A DNA stretch of 64,000 bases, taken from assembly GCA_036506275.1 (NCBI GenBank), contig DASXSB010000063.1:62001-126000 (forward strand), written 5' to 3'. Position 1 is the stretch's first letter. Every line of letters starts with the position of its first letter. Source of the stretch: DASXSB01 sp036506275. Its GTDB lineage: Bacteria > Methylomirabilota > Methylomirabilia > Rokubacteriales > CSP1-6. Shown here piece by piece: positions 7,012-16,635 of the stretch. A program made the translations under genes and the position numbers. Below the pieces are notes generated by a model. It was not told where the DNA came from. It did not search any database and worked only from the letters and a program-made list of their open reading frames with translations.

Positions 7012-9534
7012 TTACTCCCGGCGCAGGACGGGAAGCGGCTTTTCTCCGAGCAAGCGGAACGTGCCCAGGAACCCGATCACGACGGCGACGGCGACCGTGA
7101 GCGCCACGCCGAGGAGCAGCGCGTCCGGCGCGAATGTCCACGGGACGTCGAGCACGAAGCGCAGCACCGCCCACGCCAGCAGCGCCGCCAGCGCGGTGCC
7201 CCCGAGCCCGGCGGCCGCGCCCAGACACGCATACTCCACGGCGAAGATCCGCGCCACCACGCCGCGCGTGGCTCCGAGCGTCCGCCACACCACCGATTCG
7301 TAGAGACGGGCGGCGCGGGTGGCGGCGAGCGCGCCGAGCATCACCGCGAGCCCGGCCGCGATGCTGAACAGCGCGATGACACGGATGGCCACGGCCAGCT
7401 CGTCCAGGATGCCGGCGGCGCGCTCGAGCACATCACGGAGCGGAATGGCGGTCACGTTGGGGAGGGCGCGGACGACCTCGTCCTGAAGCCCCGCTTCCGC
7501 CGCCGGCGGCACGCGGGCCGTGCCCACCCACGTGGTGGGAGCCCCTTCGAGGGCGCCGGGGGAGAAGATCACGAAGAAGTTCACGGCGAGGCTCTGCCAG
7601 TCGACCTTGCGCACGCTCGTCACCTCGGCCTCGACGGGAACGCCCTGCACGTCGAACGTGAGCGTGTCCCCGGGGCCGACGTCGAGGTAGCGGGCGGCCG
7701 CCTCTTCCACGGAGACGCGAGGATGCCCTTCGTCGTCCGGCCTCCACCACCGTCCCCGCACGATCGTGCTCGTCGACGGCAGCTCCTCCGCCCACGTGAG
7801 CACGTACTCGCGCGTGAGATACCACGTCTCGTCATGCCCCTGCCCGCGCCGCGCTTCCACCATCTGCCGCGTCACCGGCACGCCCTTCACAGCGGAAAGC
7901 CGAGCGCGCACGACGGGCGTGAGACGCGGCGGCTGCCCGCCGGTGGCGTCCTCCACCGCGCGCGTGAAACGGTCGCGCTGGTCGGCCTGGATGTCGAGGA
8001 AGAAGAACGACGGCGCCTCGTGCCGGCGCTCGTGGTCGATCTGACGCCCGAGGCTCGTCTCGAGCAGCGCCACCGCCACCAGCAGCATCACGCCCACGCC
8101 GAGCGCGATCACCACCGGCACCGTCTGCGCGCCCGGACGTCTCAGATTCGCGACGCCCTGGCGCAGCGCGAGGGCGGGCATGCGCGACGCGAGACGCGAG
8201 ATGAGTGTCAGCGCGCGCCCGAGGCCGGCCAGTCCCACCAGCGCGGCCGCCGCCGCCACCACGAAGATCGCTCCCATCCGCCACGACCCCGCCTGCCAGA
8301 ACGCGAGAGCCACGAGCCCGGCGGCGACGGGGATGGTCGCGAGCCACGGACGCCGCGCGCGCGCTGCCTCGTCGACGTCGCGGCGAAGCAGCAATGAGGG
8401 ACGGACGTCACCGATGGCGAGCAGCGGCCACAGCGCGCACAGCAGCGCCGTGAGTGTCCCCATGGCGAGGGCGCGCACGGCCGTCCACGGATGCGGCTCG
8501 GCGCTGAGCGCGAACGGCACCGTGTCGGCGAGGAGTCGGACCAGGAGCGGCTGGGCGGCGAGGCCGAGTCCCACCCCGATCGCGCTCCCGATCAGCCCGA
8601 GCGCTTGCGTCTGCAGGAGGTAGGCGACGAGGAGGCGGCGGGAGGTAGCGCCCAGGCATTTCAGGATCGCGAGGCTCGCACGCGCGCGGCGGAGGAGGGT
8701 GGACACCGCGGCCGCCACGCCGAGTCCGCCCACGAGCAGGCTCACGAGCCCGACGAGGCCGAGGTAGCTTCCGAGCTGCTCGAAGAACCGCCGGAGCCCG
8801 GGCTGAGCGGCGTCGAACGCGGTCACGCGCACGCCGGGATCGACGATCGCGCGCGCGATCGATTCCCGCGCGCCGCCGACGGCCAGCGTCGCCGGCAAGC
8901 GCACGAGCGTGCGATAGCGAACGCGGCTCCCGAAGGCCAGGAGCCCGGTGGCCTCGAGCGCATCCGACGCGATGAGCACGCGCGGACCCAGGCTCACGAA
9001 GCCGCCCGGCCCGTCGGGTTCTCGGCGCAGGACGGCGCGCACGGTGAAGACGCCGCGCCCGATGGCGATGCGGTCGCCAACCCCGACTCCGAGCCGCGCC
9101 AGCAACGCCTCGTGCACCACCGTGCCGTTTCCGGCGAGCAGGTCCGCCAGCGGTCGCCCGCCCTGAACGTCGACGGCGCCGTAGAGCGGATAGTGGGGAT
9201 CAACCGCCTTGAGCTCCACGAGCAGAGTGCGGCCGTCGTCCTCGCGACGCGCCATCGCTACCATCTCGCGCACGTCGGTGGTGACCCCGCCTGCGTCCCG
9301 CCAGCGGGCGAGGACGTCGGCGCCCGCCGCACCGAGTGGATGCGCGGAGCGAAGCTCGAGGTCGCCGCCCATGAGCGCGCGCGCCTCGCGGGCGAGGGCG
9401 CCGTCGACGTTGGCGGCGAAGGTCCCGACGCCGGTGAGGGCGGCCACGCCGAGCACGATGCAGGCGAGGGCGCCCACCGAATGGCGCCAGCCGCCGCGCG
9501 TCTGCCGCCACGCCAGGCGCAGCGCGAACGTCAT
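7012..9534 (-). CDS. ybbP: ABC transporter permease, FtsX/YbbP family
   Basis: Protein of 840 residues. An N-terminal helix (GALACIVLGVAALTGVGTFA) is followed by a large extracytoplasmic domain. Two FtsX-type membrane units follow, each with three to four helices (around residues 245-370 and 715-840), with further helices between them. This is the architecture of YbbP-like permeases. ATG 9534 overlaps the stop of the ATPase gene by four bases (ATGA), so translation is coupled and the start is firm. In many bacteria the YbbA-YbbP pair sits beside tesA, as here. The transported substrate is not known for the family. Export or extraction of lipid- or lysolipid-like molecules is only a guess from the neighbour. 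Confidence 0.88.
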   Translation of the reverse strand: MTFALRLAWRQTRGGWRHSVGALACIVLGVAALTGVGTFAANVDGALAREARALMGGDLELRSAHPLGAAGADVLARWRDAGGVTTDVREMVAMARREDDGRTLLVELKAVDPHYPLYGAVDVQGGRPLADLLAGNGTVVHEALLARLGVGVGDRIAIGRGVFTVRAVLRREPDGPGGFVSLGPRVLIASDALEATGLLAFGSRVRYRTLVRLPATLAVGGARESIARAIVDPGVRVTAFDAAQPGLRRFFEQLGSYLGLVGLVSLLVGGLGVAAAVSTLLRRARASLAILKCLGATSRRLLVAYLLQTQALGLIGSAIGVGLGLAAQPLLVRLLADTVPFALSAEPHPWTAVRALAMGTLTALLCALWPLLAIGDVRPSLLLRRDVDEAARARRPWLATIPVAAGLVALAFWQAGSWRMGAIFVVAAAAALVGLAGLGRALTLISRLASRMPALALRQGVANLRRPGAQTVPVVIALGVGVMLLVAVALLETSLGRQIDHERRHEAPSFFFLDIQADQRDRFTRAVEDATGGQPPRLTPVVRARLSAVKGVPVTRQMVEARRGQGHDETWYLTREYVLTWAEELPSTSTIVRGRWWRPDDEGHPRVSVEEAAARYLDVGPGDTLTFDVQGVPVEAEVTSVRKVDWQSLAVNFFVIFSPGALEGAPTTWVGTARVPPAAEAGLQDEVVRALPNVTAIPLRDVLERAAGILDELAVAIRVIALFSIAAGLAVMLGALAATRAARLYESVVWRTLGATRGVVARIFAVEYACLGAAAGLGGTALAALLAWAVLRFVLDVPWTFAPDALLLGVALTVAVAVVIGFLGTFRLLGEKPLPVLRRE

Positions 9535-10202
9535 AGCGCGTGCCCGTTGGCGAGGCGGCCGTCGCGCAACGTCAGCACGCGGTCGGCGTGGCGCGCCAGC
9601 GCGGGATCGTGGGTGACGAGGACGAGCGTGCTCTCGCGATCGCGGCGGAGCGCGAGGAGGACGTCGATGATGTGCGCGCCCGTCGCGGAATCGAGGTTGC
9701 CGGTGGGCTCGTCGGCGAGCAGCAGCGCGGGTCGGAGGGCCACCGCGCGCGCGAGGGCGACCCGCTGCTGCTCGCCCCCCGAGAGCTGGGCCGGGTAATG
9801 GTGAACACGCTCCGCCAAGCCCACCTCGGCGAGGAGCGCGCGCGCCGACACCAGCGCGCGCGGCCGGCCTGCCAGCTCGAGGGGGACGGCCACGTTCTCG
9901 GCGGCGGTGAGGGTGGGGATGAGATGGTACGACTGAAAGACGTAGCCGATGGTGTCGCGGCGGAACACCGCGAGCGCGTCTTCGCCGAGACGCGTGATGT
10001 CGACGCCGGCCACCGCGATGGAGCCCGCGCTCGGGGCGTCGAGGCCGGCGAGAAGACCGAGGAGCGTCGACTTTCCGCTCCCGGAGGGACCCGTGACCGC
10101 GCAGAACTCGCCGTCCGCCACGTCGAGGGTTATGCGATCGAGAATGGTGATGCTGCGACCGCCGCTCGACAATCGCATCACGAGGTCGCGCACCTGAATC
10201 AT
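9531..10202 (-). CDS. ybbA: ABC transporter ATP-binding protein, YbbA/LolD family
   Basis: ATPase of 223 residues. Walker A GPSGSGKST, the Q-loop in YVFQSYHLIPTL, signature LSGGEQQRVALARA, Walker B ALLLADEPTGNLDS and the H-loop LVTHD are all intact. The DEPTGNLDS form is typical of the MacB/LolD/YbbA branch, which powers FtsX-type permeases. An in-frame ATG at 10214 would add four residues, but that codon lies inside a -10-like TAGTAT (10213-10218), so I prefer ATG 10202. It is coupled to the permease gene by an ATGA overlap and divergent from tesA. Confidence 0.92.
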   Translation of the reverse strand: MIQVRDLVMRLSSGGRSITILDRITLDVADGEFCAVTGPSGSGKSTLLGLLAGLDAPSAGSIAVAGVDITRLGEDALAVFRRDTIGYVFQSYHLIPTLTAAENVAVPLELAGRPRALVSARALLAEVGLAERVHHYPAQLSGGEQQRVALARAVALRPALLLADEPTGNLDSATGAHIIDVLLALRRDRESTLVLVTHDPALARHADRVLTLRDGRLANGHAL

Positions 10203-10212
10203 CGCGCAACCC

Positions 10213-10222
10213 ATACTACACT
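10213..10222. promoter_or_regulatory. overlapping divergent -10 elements of ybbA and tesA
   Basis: TACACT (10217-10222, plus strand) ends 6 nt before the tesA ATG. TAGTAT (10213-10218 read on the minus strand) ends 10 nt before the ybbA ATG. The two hexamers overlap by two bases, so polymerase can occupy only one at a time, and both mRNAs should be leaderless or nearly so. Confidence 0.5.
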
Positions 10223-10228
10223 CTGCGC

Positions 10229-10852
10229 ATGAGCGCCCTCGCGCGCCTGCTCACGATGTTCGGCGCGCTCGTGGTGCTCGCGGTCGCCCCCGCCGCCGCC
10301 GAGGATCGCGTCGTGCTGGCCTTCGGCGACAGCCTCACCGCCGGCCACGGCGTTCTTCCCGACGAGGCCTACCCGGCGCTGCTCGAGGCTCGGCTCCGGC
10401 GCGAAGGCTTCGCGTACCGTGTCGTCAACGCCGGTGTGAGCGGCGACACCACCGCGGGCGCCCGCCGCCGCTTACCGTGGGCGATGCGCGCGAAGCCGTC
10501 CGTCGTGATCGTGGCGCTCGGCGCCAACGACGGTCTCCGTGGCCGCGCCGTCACGTCGATGCGCGATGACCTCGCCGCGATCGTCGATGGCTTCGCGGAC
10601 GCCGGCGCCCGCGTGCTCCTGGCGGGGATGCGGCTGCCGCCGAACTACGGCGACTCCTACACGCGGGAGTTCGCGGCGGCGTTCGCCGAGGTGGCGCGCC
10701 GGAAGGGCGTCGCCTTCATGCCGTTTCTGCTTGCGGACGTTGCGGGCGACCCCCGGCTCAACCAGACGGATGGAATTCACCCGACGGCGGCCGGGCAGCG
10801 CGTCATCGCCGACCATCTCTGGCCCTACCTGCGCCCCCTCTTGCGCAAGTGA
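10229..10852 (+). CDS. tesA: TesA-type arylesterase / lysophospholipase L1 / thioesterase I
   Basis: Protein of 207 residues with a signal peptide (cleavage near APAAA-ED). This is an SGNH hydrolase: block I FGDSLTAGHG carries the nucleophile Ser, block II GVSGDTTAG the oxyanion Gly, block III LGANDGL the Asn, and block V DGIHPT the catalytic Asp and His. In E. coli this periplasmic enzyme cleaves acyl esters, acyl-CoA and lysophospholipids. Length and blocks match the family. It is divergent from ybbA-ybbP, the same arrangement as in E. coli, which strengthens the assignment. A -10-like TACACT lies 6 nt before the ATG and there is no ribosome site, so the mRNA is probably leaderless. Confidence 0.93.
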   Translation: MSALARLLTMFGALVVLAVAPAAAEDRVVLAFGDSLTAGHGVLPDEAYPALLEARLRREGFAYRVVNAGVSGDTTAGARRRLPWAMRAKPSVVIVALGANDGLRGRAVTSMRDDLAAIVDGFADAGARVLLAGMRLPPNYGDSYTREFAAAFAEVARRKGVAFMPFLLADVAGDPRLNQTDGIHPTAAGQRVIADHLWPYLRPLLRK

Positions 10853-10901
10853 ATAGCCCCCGGGGGCGACGTCGTCAGAAGCGGCGAAAGGAGGGTACTA
10901 C

Positions 10902-11300
10902 ATGCATCGCACCGTCGCCGTCGCCGCCGTGCTCGTGGGCCTTACCGTGGCCGCGTGGGTCCCCGCCGTCCACGCCGGGGGAGTCGATATCAGGATCGGT
11001 CTCCCGGTGCCGTTCGTCGCGCCGTTCGTGCCTCCCGTGGTCGTTCCGCATGCCCGACGTCCGGTGTTCCATCGCGCCGTGGTGGCGCCGAGGGTGGTCT
11101 ATCCCGCTCGTCCCATTTACGCAGCGCCGGCCTATGTCGCACCCGCGCCGGTGGTGGCGTCGCCGACCGTGATCGAGTACCCGCATGGGCGCTACGAGCT
11201 GCACTGCGACTACGGTCGGTACACCTGGGTCTGGGTCCCGAGGGTGGCCGGTCCCCCACCGCCCCCTCCGTATCCGCCGGCGCAGTATTCGCAGTACTGA
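10902..11300 (+). CDS. secreted proline/valine-rich small protein
   Basis: Protein of 132 residues with a signal peptide (cleavage near AVHAG). The mature part is rich in Val, Pro, Ala and His in the middle. A short segment with two Tyr and one Cys follows (RYELHCDYGRYTWVWVP), then a Pro-rich tail (PPPPPPYPPAQYSQY). It resembles small envelope proteins of unknown function. The start is secure: a very strong AAAGGAGGG ribosome site (10887-10895) lies 6 nt before ATG 10902. It follows tesA by 49 bases on the same strand and may be cotranscribed. Confidence 0.7.
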   Translation: MHRTVAVAAVLVGLTVAAWVPAVHAGGVDIRIGLPVPFVAPFVPPVVVPHARRPVFHRAVVAPRVVYPARPIYAAPAYVAPAPVVASPTVIEYPHGRYELHCDYGRYTWVWVPRVAGPPPPPPYPPAQYSQY

Positions 11301-11340
11301 AGTACTGAACGCTTCACGGTTGCAGCGGGGGAGCGGCGGG

Positions 11341-13947
11341 CTAGGGGCGCGGCGCGTAGATCCGGCGATACTCCTCCCACGACAGCGTGACCCGCTTCAC
11401 GTACTGTCGCGTCTCGTCGAAGGGGATCTGCTCCACGAAGGCCTCGATGTCGTCGGTGCGCCGCCCCTGCCACCACTGGCGCAGGCGCGTGGGGCCCGCG
11501 TTGTAGGCAGCGAGGGCGAGGCGCGGATCACCGAATTCCTTCACCAGGCTCGCGAGGAACGAGGTACCGATCTGGAGATTGGGAATCGGCTCGTCGAGCA
11601 GGTCGCCCCCCCGGAACTCGAGACCTTGCACTTCCGCCATCGGCTGCGCCGTCCGCGGCATGAGCTGCATGAGACCACGCGCGCCCGCCCGTGACATCGC
11701 GCGCGGATAGTAACTGGACTCCTCGCGGACGACCGCCGCCACGAAGTAGGGGTCGAGCCCGACGCGCTCCGCCGCCTCCGTGACGTTTTCCTTCCAGCCA
11801 AACGGGTAGAGCATCTCCCAGAACGCGCGCGGCAACGACGCATGGCCGGTGGAGGCGAGCGCCGCGAAGTGACGGCGGAGAATTCTCAGAGCGAGGTGGT
11901 AACGCTCCTCCTTCACGTAGGTATTGGTGAGGCCGTACAGCCGCACGGTGTCGCCCACCGAGCGGCGCACGGCGTCCTCGAGCTCTTGCCACGCGAACTC
12001 CACGAGACCGATACGACGCAGCAGCTCGACGCGGACGAACGCCGGATCGTCCGCCACCGCTTCGTCAGGATCGGCGGGGAGTCGGATCGCGAGCTCGACG
12101 GCGGCGTCCCGCGGTGCCGTCACGCGCCGCGCGGCGAGGATGCCGTAATAGCTGCGCGGTGATTCCCGGATGACGCGCTCGTAGAGCCGCTCGGCGCCGG
12201 CCCGGCTCGAGCGCTCCGTCGCCCGCGCCGTCCAGTAGAGCGCCGCCACGCGGTACGCGCGGCCGCCCGCGAGCTCGGAGAGGCGCGTCCAGGACTGGGC
12301 GGCCGCCTTGGTGTCGCGCTTCAAGTAGGAGAACCATCCCAGGCGCCAAAGCGCCGCCCCCGCCGCTTCGCGGGTGGGATAGCGCGCGACGACGGCGCGA
12401 TAGGCGGCGGCCGCGTCGGCCTCGCGGTTCAGCTCCTCCAGCAGCCGCGCCTTCAGCGATAGCGCATCCGCCGCCTCGGCGTCGGTGCCGGCGGTGGCGA
12501 CCGCGTCGAGAACGGGGAGCGCAGCCTCGCGCTTACCGCCGCGGGCAAGCAAGCGCGCGTGATCGAGGCGCAGCCCCGGCTTCCGGTCGCGCGGGGCGCG
12601 GTCGATGGCAAGCTCGATCGCGCGCGTGGCCACATCGTAGCGACCGAGCCTCTGGGACGCCTCCGCCACCACCTTGAGCGCGCGCACGGAGATGCCGGGA
12701 TCGCGCGTTTCCTTGGCGATTCGCTCGGCTTCGTCCGCCGCTGCCTGCGGCACGCCGCCGCGCAGCAAGCGCTCCGCGCGATCGATCCGTTGCGGCAGCG
12801 AGAGCTGCGCCTGCACGCCCGCGCTCGCGAGGGCGGCGAGACGGTCGGCGGCGCCGTCCGCGTAGCCATTGGTGGGAAGCAGGATCATCAGCTCGCGGTA
12901 GGCGGCGGCCGCGGCGTCGAGGTCCCCGCGCGCCTCCGCCGTCGTCGCGAGCAGGTAGAGCGCCTCCGGCAGCTCGGCGCTGTCGGGATACGAATCGACG
13001 AGGCGCACCAGAAGCGCCTGCGCGGCGGCGTCGTCCTCGGCACGGGCGGCGAGGGTCGCCGCCAATAGCAGCGCGGCCGGCGCGAGGCGGCTGTCCTTGT
13101 AGCGATCGGCGACATCCACCGCGGCCCCGCGCGCGCCCGCGAGATCGCCCTCGCGCGCGAGGGCGTCGGCCAGCACGTACGCCACGTAGTCGCCGATGGG
13201 GCTCTCCCGCGCCTCCGGCCGCGCGAACTCGGTGGCGAGCGGCCGCGCGTCACCACCCTGGTAGGCGGCCACCGCCTCCTTCCACGCCAGCTCCGTCGCT
13301 TCCGGCACGGGCTCGCCGGCGTCCGCCGTCGGCGTCCACGCGAGGGCGGCGACCAGAGAGGGCACGATGGCGGCCGCGCGCATGGCCCGCCGCGTGAACA
13401 CGATGCGCTGGAGCGCGGTGATGTTCGCGAGCACGGCCAGCACCCACAGCGCCGGCTCCAGGATGTCGAGCATGGCGCCCGCGATCAGGCAGATCATCCG
13501 CTCCGGGCGCTCCATGAATCCGATGTTACACGTGACGCCGATGCTCTCCGCGCGCGCCTTGGTGTAGCTGACCATGACGGAGCCGACGAGGCCGGCCATG
13601 GCGACGATGGCGCCGCGCGGGTTCGGTGTGCGCGCGAAGAGCACGACGATGCCGAGAAGCACCACGAGGTCCGAGTACCGGTCGATGACGGAGTCGAGAA
13701 AGGCGCCGAACGGCGTCACCTGCCCCGACGCCCGCGCCAGCGAGCCGTCGAAGAAGTCGAAGAATCCCGCCACCAAGAGGAGAAGACCGGCCGTCCGCGT
13801 GTGTCCCTCCACGAAGGCGGCGGCCGCGAAGAGGCTCACGCCGAGCCCCATCACCGTCAGGTGGTTGGGCCGGAGATGCAGCCGGAAGAGAGCGCGCCCC
13901 ACCGGGTCCGTCCACACGCTGACCGTCTCGCGATAGCGGCTCAGCAT
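11341..13947 (-). CDS. CDP-alcohol phosphatidyltransferase fused in frame to an Slt-type lytic transglycosylase
   Basis: One open frame of 868 residues. Residues 1-190 are a CDP-alcohol phosphatidyltransferase: the full motif D64-x2-D67-G-x2-A71-R-x8-G81-x3-D85-x3-D89 is present, with several membrane helices. Such enzymes make phosphatidyl-glycerol or -inositol-type lipids. From about residue 190 the protein is a soluble lytic murein transglycosylase: an alpha-superhelical region of TPR-like repeats (about 220-640), then the goose-lysozyme-type catalytic domain with Glu743 (VREESSYYP), GLMQLMP and AYNAGP. Internal Met189 (ATG 13383) begins a sequence that looks like a signal peptide (cleavage near ADA-G), so a separate 680-residue transglycosylase could also be made, but no stop codon separates the two parts. 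It starts 3 bases after glnD. Confidence 0.85.
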   Translation of the reverse strand: MLSRYRETVSVWTDPVGRALFRLHLRPNHLTVMGLGVSLFAAAAFVEGHTRTAGLLLLVAGFFDFFDGSLARASGQVTPFGAFLDSVIDRYSDLVVLLGIVVLFARTPNPRGAIVAMAGLVGSVMVSYTKARAESIGVTCNIGFMERPERMICLIAGAMLDILEPALWVLAVLANITALQRIVFTRRAMRAAAIVPSLVAALAWTPTADAGEPVPEATELAWKEAVAAYQGGDARPLATEFARPEARESPIGDYVAYVLADALAREGDLAGARGAAVDVADRYKDSRLAPAALLLAATLAARAEDDAAAQALLVRLVDSYPDSAELPEALYLLATTAEARGDLDAAAAAYRELMILLPTNGYADGAADRLAALASAGVQAQLSLPQRIDRAERLLRGGVPQAAADEAERIAKETRDPGISVRALKVVAEASQRLGRYDVATRAIELAIDRAPRDRKPGLRLDHARLLARGGKREAALPVLDAVATAGTDAEAADALSLKARLLEELNREADAAAAYRAVVARYPTREAAGAALWRLGWFSYLKRDTKAAAQSWTRLSELAGGRAYRVAALYWTARATERSSRAGAERLYERVIRESPRSYYGILAARRVTAPRDAAVELAIRLPADPDEAVADDPAFVRVELLRRIGLVEFAWQELEDAVRRSVGDTVRLYGLTNTYVKEERYHLALRILRRHFAALASTGHASLPRAFWEMLYPFGWKENVTEAAERVGLDPYFVAAVVREESSYYPRAMSRAGARGLMQLMPRTAQPMAEVQGLEFRGGDLLDEPIPNLQIGTSFLASLVKEFGDPRLALAAYNAGPTRLRQWWQGRRTDDIEAFVEQIPFDETRQYVKRVTLSWEEYRRIYAPRP

Positions 13948-13950
13948 GGC

Positions 13951-16626
13951 CTAGAGCGGCTGCACGAGGGCGCGCTCGAGCGTGTCGCGCAGATGCTCGA
14001 TGGCGGCGGCGGTGACCTTGCCGCCGTGGCCGTCGTGAACGTAGAAGGTGTCGAAAACCTGGTCGATCTCGGTGGCGATGCGCGCGCTCGCGATGTCGAG
14101 CCCGAGCCCGGAGAGCGCGCGCGTGATGCGATAGAGGAGCCCCACCCGGTCCGGGCACTTCACCTCGAGCACGGTGTAGGCGTCCGAGAGTTGATTGCCG
14201 ACGGTGATCTTCGGCGCCGTCAGCACGGTCGCGGGCCGCTTCCCACCTCCCCGCCGGCGTTCGAGCAGCGCGTCCACCGACTGCTCGCCGCGCACGACCG
14301 CGCGCAACGCGCCGAGCGCGCGTCCCCAGTGGGCGGCCGAGGTGAGCGCTTCCCCGGTGGGATCGTTCACCTGGAAGGTGTCGATGGCGATGCCGTCGGC
14401 GCGCGTGTGGATCTGCGCGGAGATGATGTTGACGCCGTGGGCGGCGAGCGTGCCCGCGATGAGCGCGAAGAGGCCGGGGACGTCGCGCGTCACCACGACG
14501 AGGTCCGAGGAGCCGAGGTCGGGATGATGGAAGAGCTCGGTCACCACCCGTTCCTCGTCCAGACGCTGGAGCATGCGGAGATGCTCGGCCATGCGGGTGA
14601 CGCTCGTTCCCGCCAGATAGCGGTCCGGCACCGTGGAGACGTGCGCCTCCACCGCCGTCGCCGCCACGTCGTCGCGCACGGCCGCCTGCAGTCGCTCGGC
14701 GATCCGCGGGCGCTGCGGCGTCTCGATCTGCCCCCCCGTGAGGCGGGCGAGCGTGCGCGCGTACAGCTCGTGGAGGATCACGGCCTGCCAGCCCGTGAGG
14801 ACGCCCGGACCCACCGCCCGCATGTCGGCATAGGTAAGGAGGTAGAGCATGCGGAGCCGCTGCGGGTCCTCCACGGCGGCGGCGAAGTCGGCGATGGTCT
14901 TGGGGTCGTCGATGTCGCGGCGCTGCGCGATGTGCGACATCGTGAGGTGATGGGCGACGAGGAACTCGACCACGCCCGCGTCGGGAGCGGGGAGCCCGAG
15001 ACGGGCGGTGAGCGCGCGCACGAGGGGGATGCCCTTGGCGACGTGACCGTGACCCTTCGCCTTGCCGATGTCGTGCAGCAGCATGCCGAGCATGAGGAGG
15101 CCGGGTTTCTCCACCTCGCTGAACACGTGCGCCGCGCCCTCCGATTCCGCCGACTGCCCGGGCGCGAGCGCCTCCAGGTGTTCCACCGCCAGCAGCGAGT
15201 GCTGATCGGCGGAGAACTTGTGGTAGACGTCGTACTGGACGAGGCAGGTGAGGGCGCCGAACTCCGGGAGATAGCGGCCGAGCACGCCGAGCTCGTGCAT
15301 CTGCGCGAGGGTCTGGGCGACGCGGCCCCACGATCGACAGATATTGAGAAAGAGATCGCGCACGTTGGGATCGGCGCGAAAACGGGCGTCGATCAGCTCG
15401 AGCGCGTCCTCCACCCCTAGCTCGAGATCGAGCGAGAGCTCGCATCCGAGACGGTGGAGGTGCCAGAACACCTTCATGATGCGCGTGGGCTCCGCGCGCA
15501 GGGCGTCGAGATTGCGGTCGGCGAGGCGCAGGCGGCCGTCGAGGAAGACGAGACCGTCCGCGAGGGCCTGCTGGCGCTGCCGCCGCTCGGCGGTGGCGCG
15601 ATAGCGCAAGGTCTCCTGGCAGCGCGCGATGAGCCGGCGCGACACGCGGTGGATCACGCGCGCGTGCAGGTAATAGTCACGCATGAATCGCTCCACGCCG
15701 AGGCTCGTCTCGTCGTTTTCGTAGCCGAAGCTGCGTGCGATCTGCGGCTGCACGTCGCGGGACAGCACGTCGTTCTTGTGGCCGGAGAGAAAGTGGAGCT
15801 CGTTGCGCACGCGCCACAGGAAGGTGAGGGCGGCGTCCGTGAGCGCCTGTTCGTGGGGATTGATGAGGCCCTTGTCGGCGAGCTCGCGCAGCGTGCGGGT
15901 GCCGAACTTGGTGGCCGCCAGCCACAGCGCGGTGTGCATGTCGCGGAGGCCGCCCGCCGATTCCTTGACGTTCGGCTCGCCGATGTAGGGCGAGGCGCCG
16001 TGCTTGCGGTAGCGCTGGTCGCGCTCGGCGAGGGTCGTGGCCAGGAACTCCTCGAAGTCCCGGCGGTAGACGTTCTCGCGGAGCACGTGCCGGAAGCGCG
16101 CGAAGAGCCGCCGGTCGCCCGCCACCAGCCGCGCCTCCAGCATCGACGTGCGGCTTGGGAAGTCCGTGCGCGCCATCGCCACGCAATCGTCGAGGGACCG
16201 GAGACTGTGGCCGATCTGGAGCCCGAGGTCCCACAGCGTGTAGAGAAGCTCCTGGGTCACGCGCTGGACGTAGGTCGTGAGCTCGCCGTCGTACACGACC
16301 ATGAGATCGATGTCGGAGGAGGGATGGAGCTCCCCGCGACCGTACCCGCCGAGGGCCACCACCACGAGCGGCGTGGCGGCGAGGCGGGTCTCTCGGGCCT
16401 CGGTGGTGATGAGCCGTACGAGCGAGCGCACGAGGTCGTCCACGAAGCGGGCGTGTGCGCGCACCGATTCCTGACCCGACGCGCCTTCGACGTGCATGTG
16501 CTTCAGGGAGTCGAATCCCTCGGCGAGAACCGCGCGGAAGAATTCGAGCCGAAGACGTCGCCGATCGGCGGCACGCTCGGCCTTGGCCTCGGCCTGGCGC
16601 GCCCGGCGATACAGCTCGGGCGACAT
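13951..16626 (-). CDS. glnD: [protein-PII] uridylyltransferase / uridylyl-removing enzyme
   Basis: Protein of 891 residues, the usual GlnD size. Order: nucleotidyltransferase domain (GGYGRGEL 93-100 with Asp105 and Asp107), a helical domain, an HD phosphohydrolase domain (KFSADQHSLLAVEHL, LLHDIGKAKGHGH) and two C-terminal ACT domains. It modifies PII proteins according to glutamine level and so sets nitrogen assimilation. A TTG at 16665 would lengthen the frame by 13 residues, but those bases are a perfect -35 hexamer TTGACA, 18 nt from TACCCT, which ends 9 nt before ATG 16626. I therefore take 16626 as the start. It is divergent from hisC and followed after 3 bases by the phosphatidyltransferase-transglycosylase fusion gene. 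Confidence 0.95.
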   Translation of the reverse strand: MSPELYRRARQAEAKAERAADRRRLRLEFFRAVLAEGFDSLKHMHVEGASGQESVRAHARFVDDLVRSLVRLITTEARETRLAATPLVVVALGGYGRGELHPSSDIDLMVVYDGELTTYVQRVTQELLYTLWDLGLQIGHSLRSLDDCVAMARTDFPSRTSMLEARLVAGDRRLFARFRHVLRENVYRRDFEEFLATTLAERDQRYRKHGASPYIGEPNVKESAGGLRDMHTALWLAATKFGTRTLRELADKGLINPHEQALTDAALTFLWRVRNELHFLSGHKNDVLSRDVQPQIARSFGYENDETSLGVERFMRDYYLHARVIHRVSRRLIARCQETLRYRATAERRQRQQALADGLVFLDGRLRLADRNLDALRAEPTRIMKVFWHLHRLGCELSLDLELGVEDALELIDARFRADPNVRDLFLNICRSWGRVAQTLAQMHELGVLGRYLPEFGALTCLVQYDVYHKFSADQHSLLAVEHLEALAPGQSAESEGAAHVFSEVEKPGLLMLGMLLHDIGKAKGHGHVAKGIPLVRALTARLGLPAPDAGVVEFLVAHHLTMSHIAQRRDIDDPKTIADFAAAVEDPQRLRMLYLLTYADMRAVGPGVLTGWQAVILHELYARTLARLTGGQIETPQRPRIAERLQAAVRDDVAATAVEAHVSTVPDRYLAGTSVTRMAEHLRMLQRLDEERVVTELFHHPDLGSSDLVVVTRDVPGLFALIAGTLAAHGVNIISAQIHTRADGIAIDTFQVNDPTGEALTSAAHWGRALGALRAVVRGEQSVDALLERRRGGGKRPATVLTAPKITVGNQLSDAYTVLEVKCPDRVGLLYRITRALSGLGLDIASARIATEIDQVFDTFYVHDGHGGKVTAAAIEHLRDTLERALVQPL

Positions 16627-16635
16627 GGCGGGATG

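Noticed and set aside
10856..10867. GCCCCCGGGGGC palindrome after tesA
   Set aside because: No loop, no T-run and expected by chance at this GC content.
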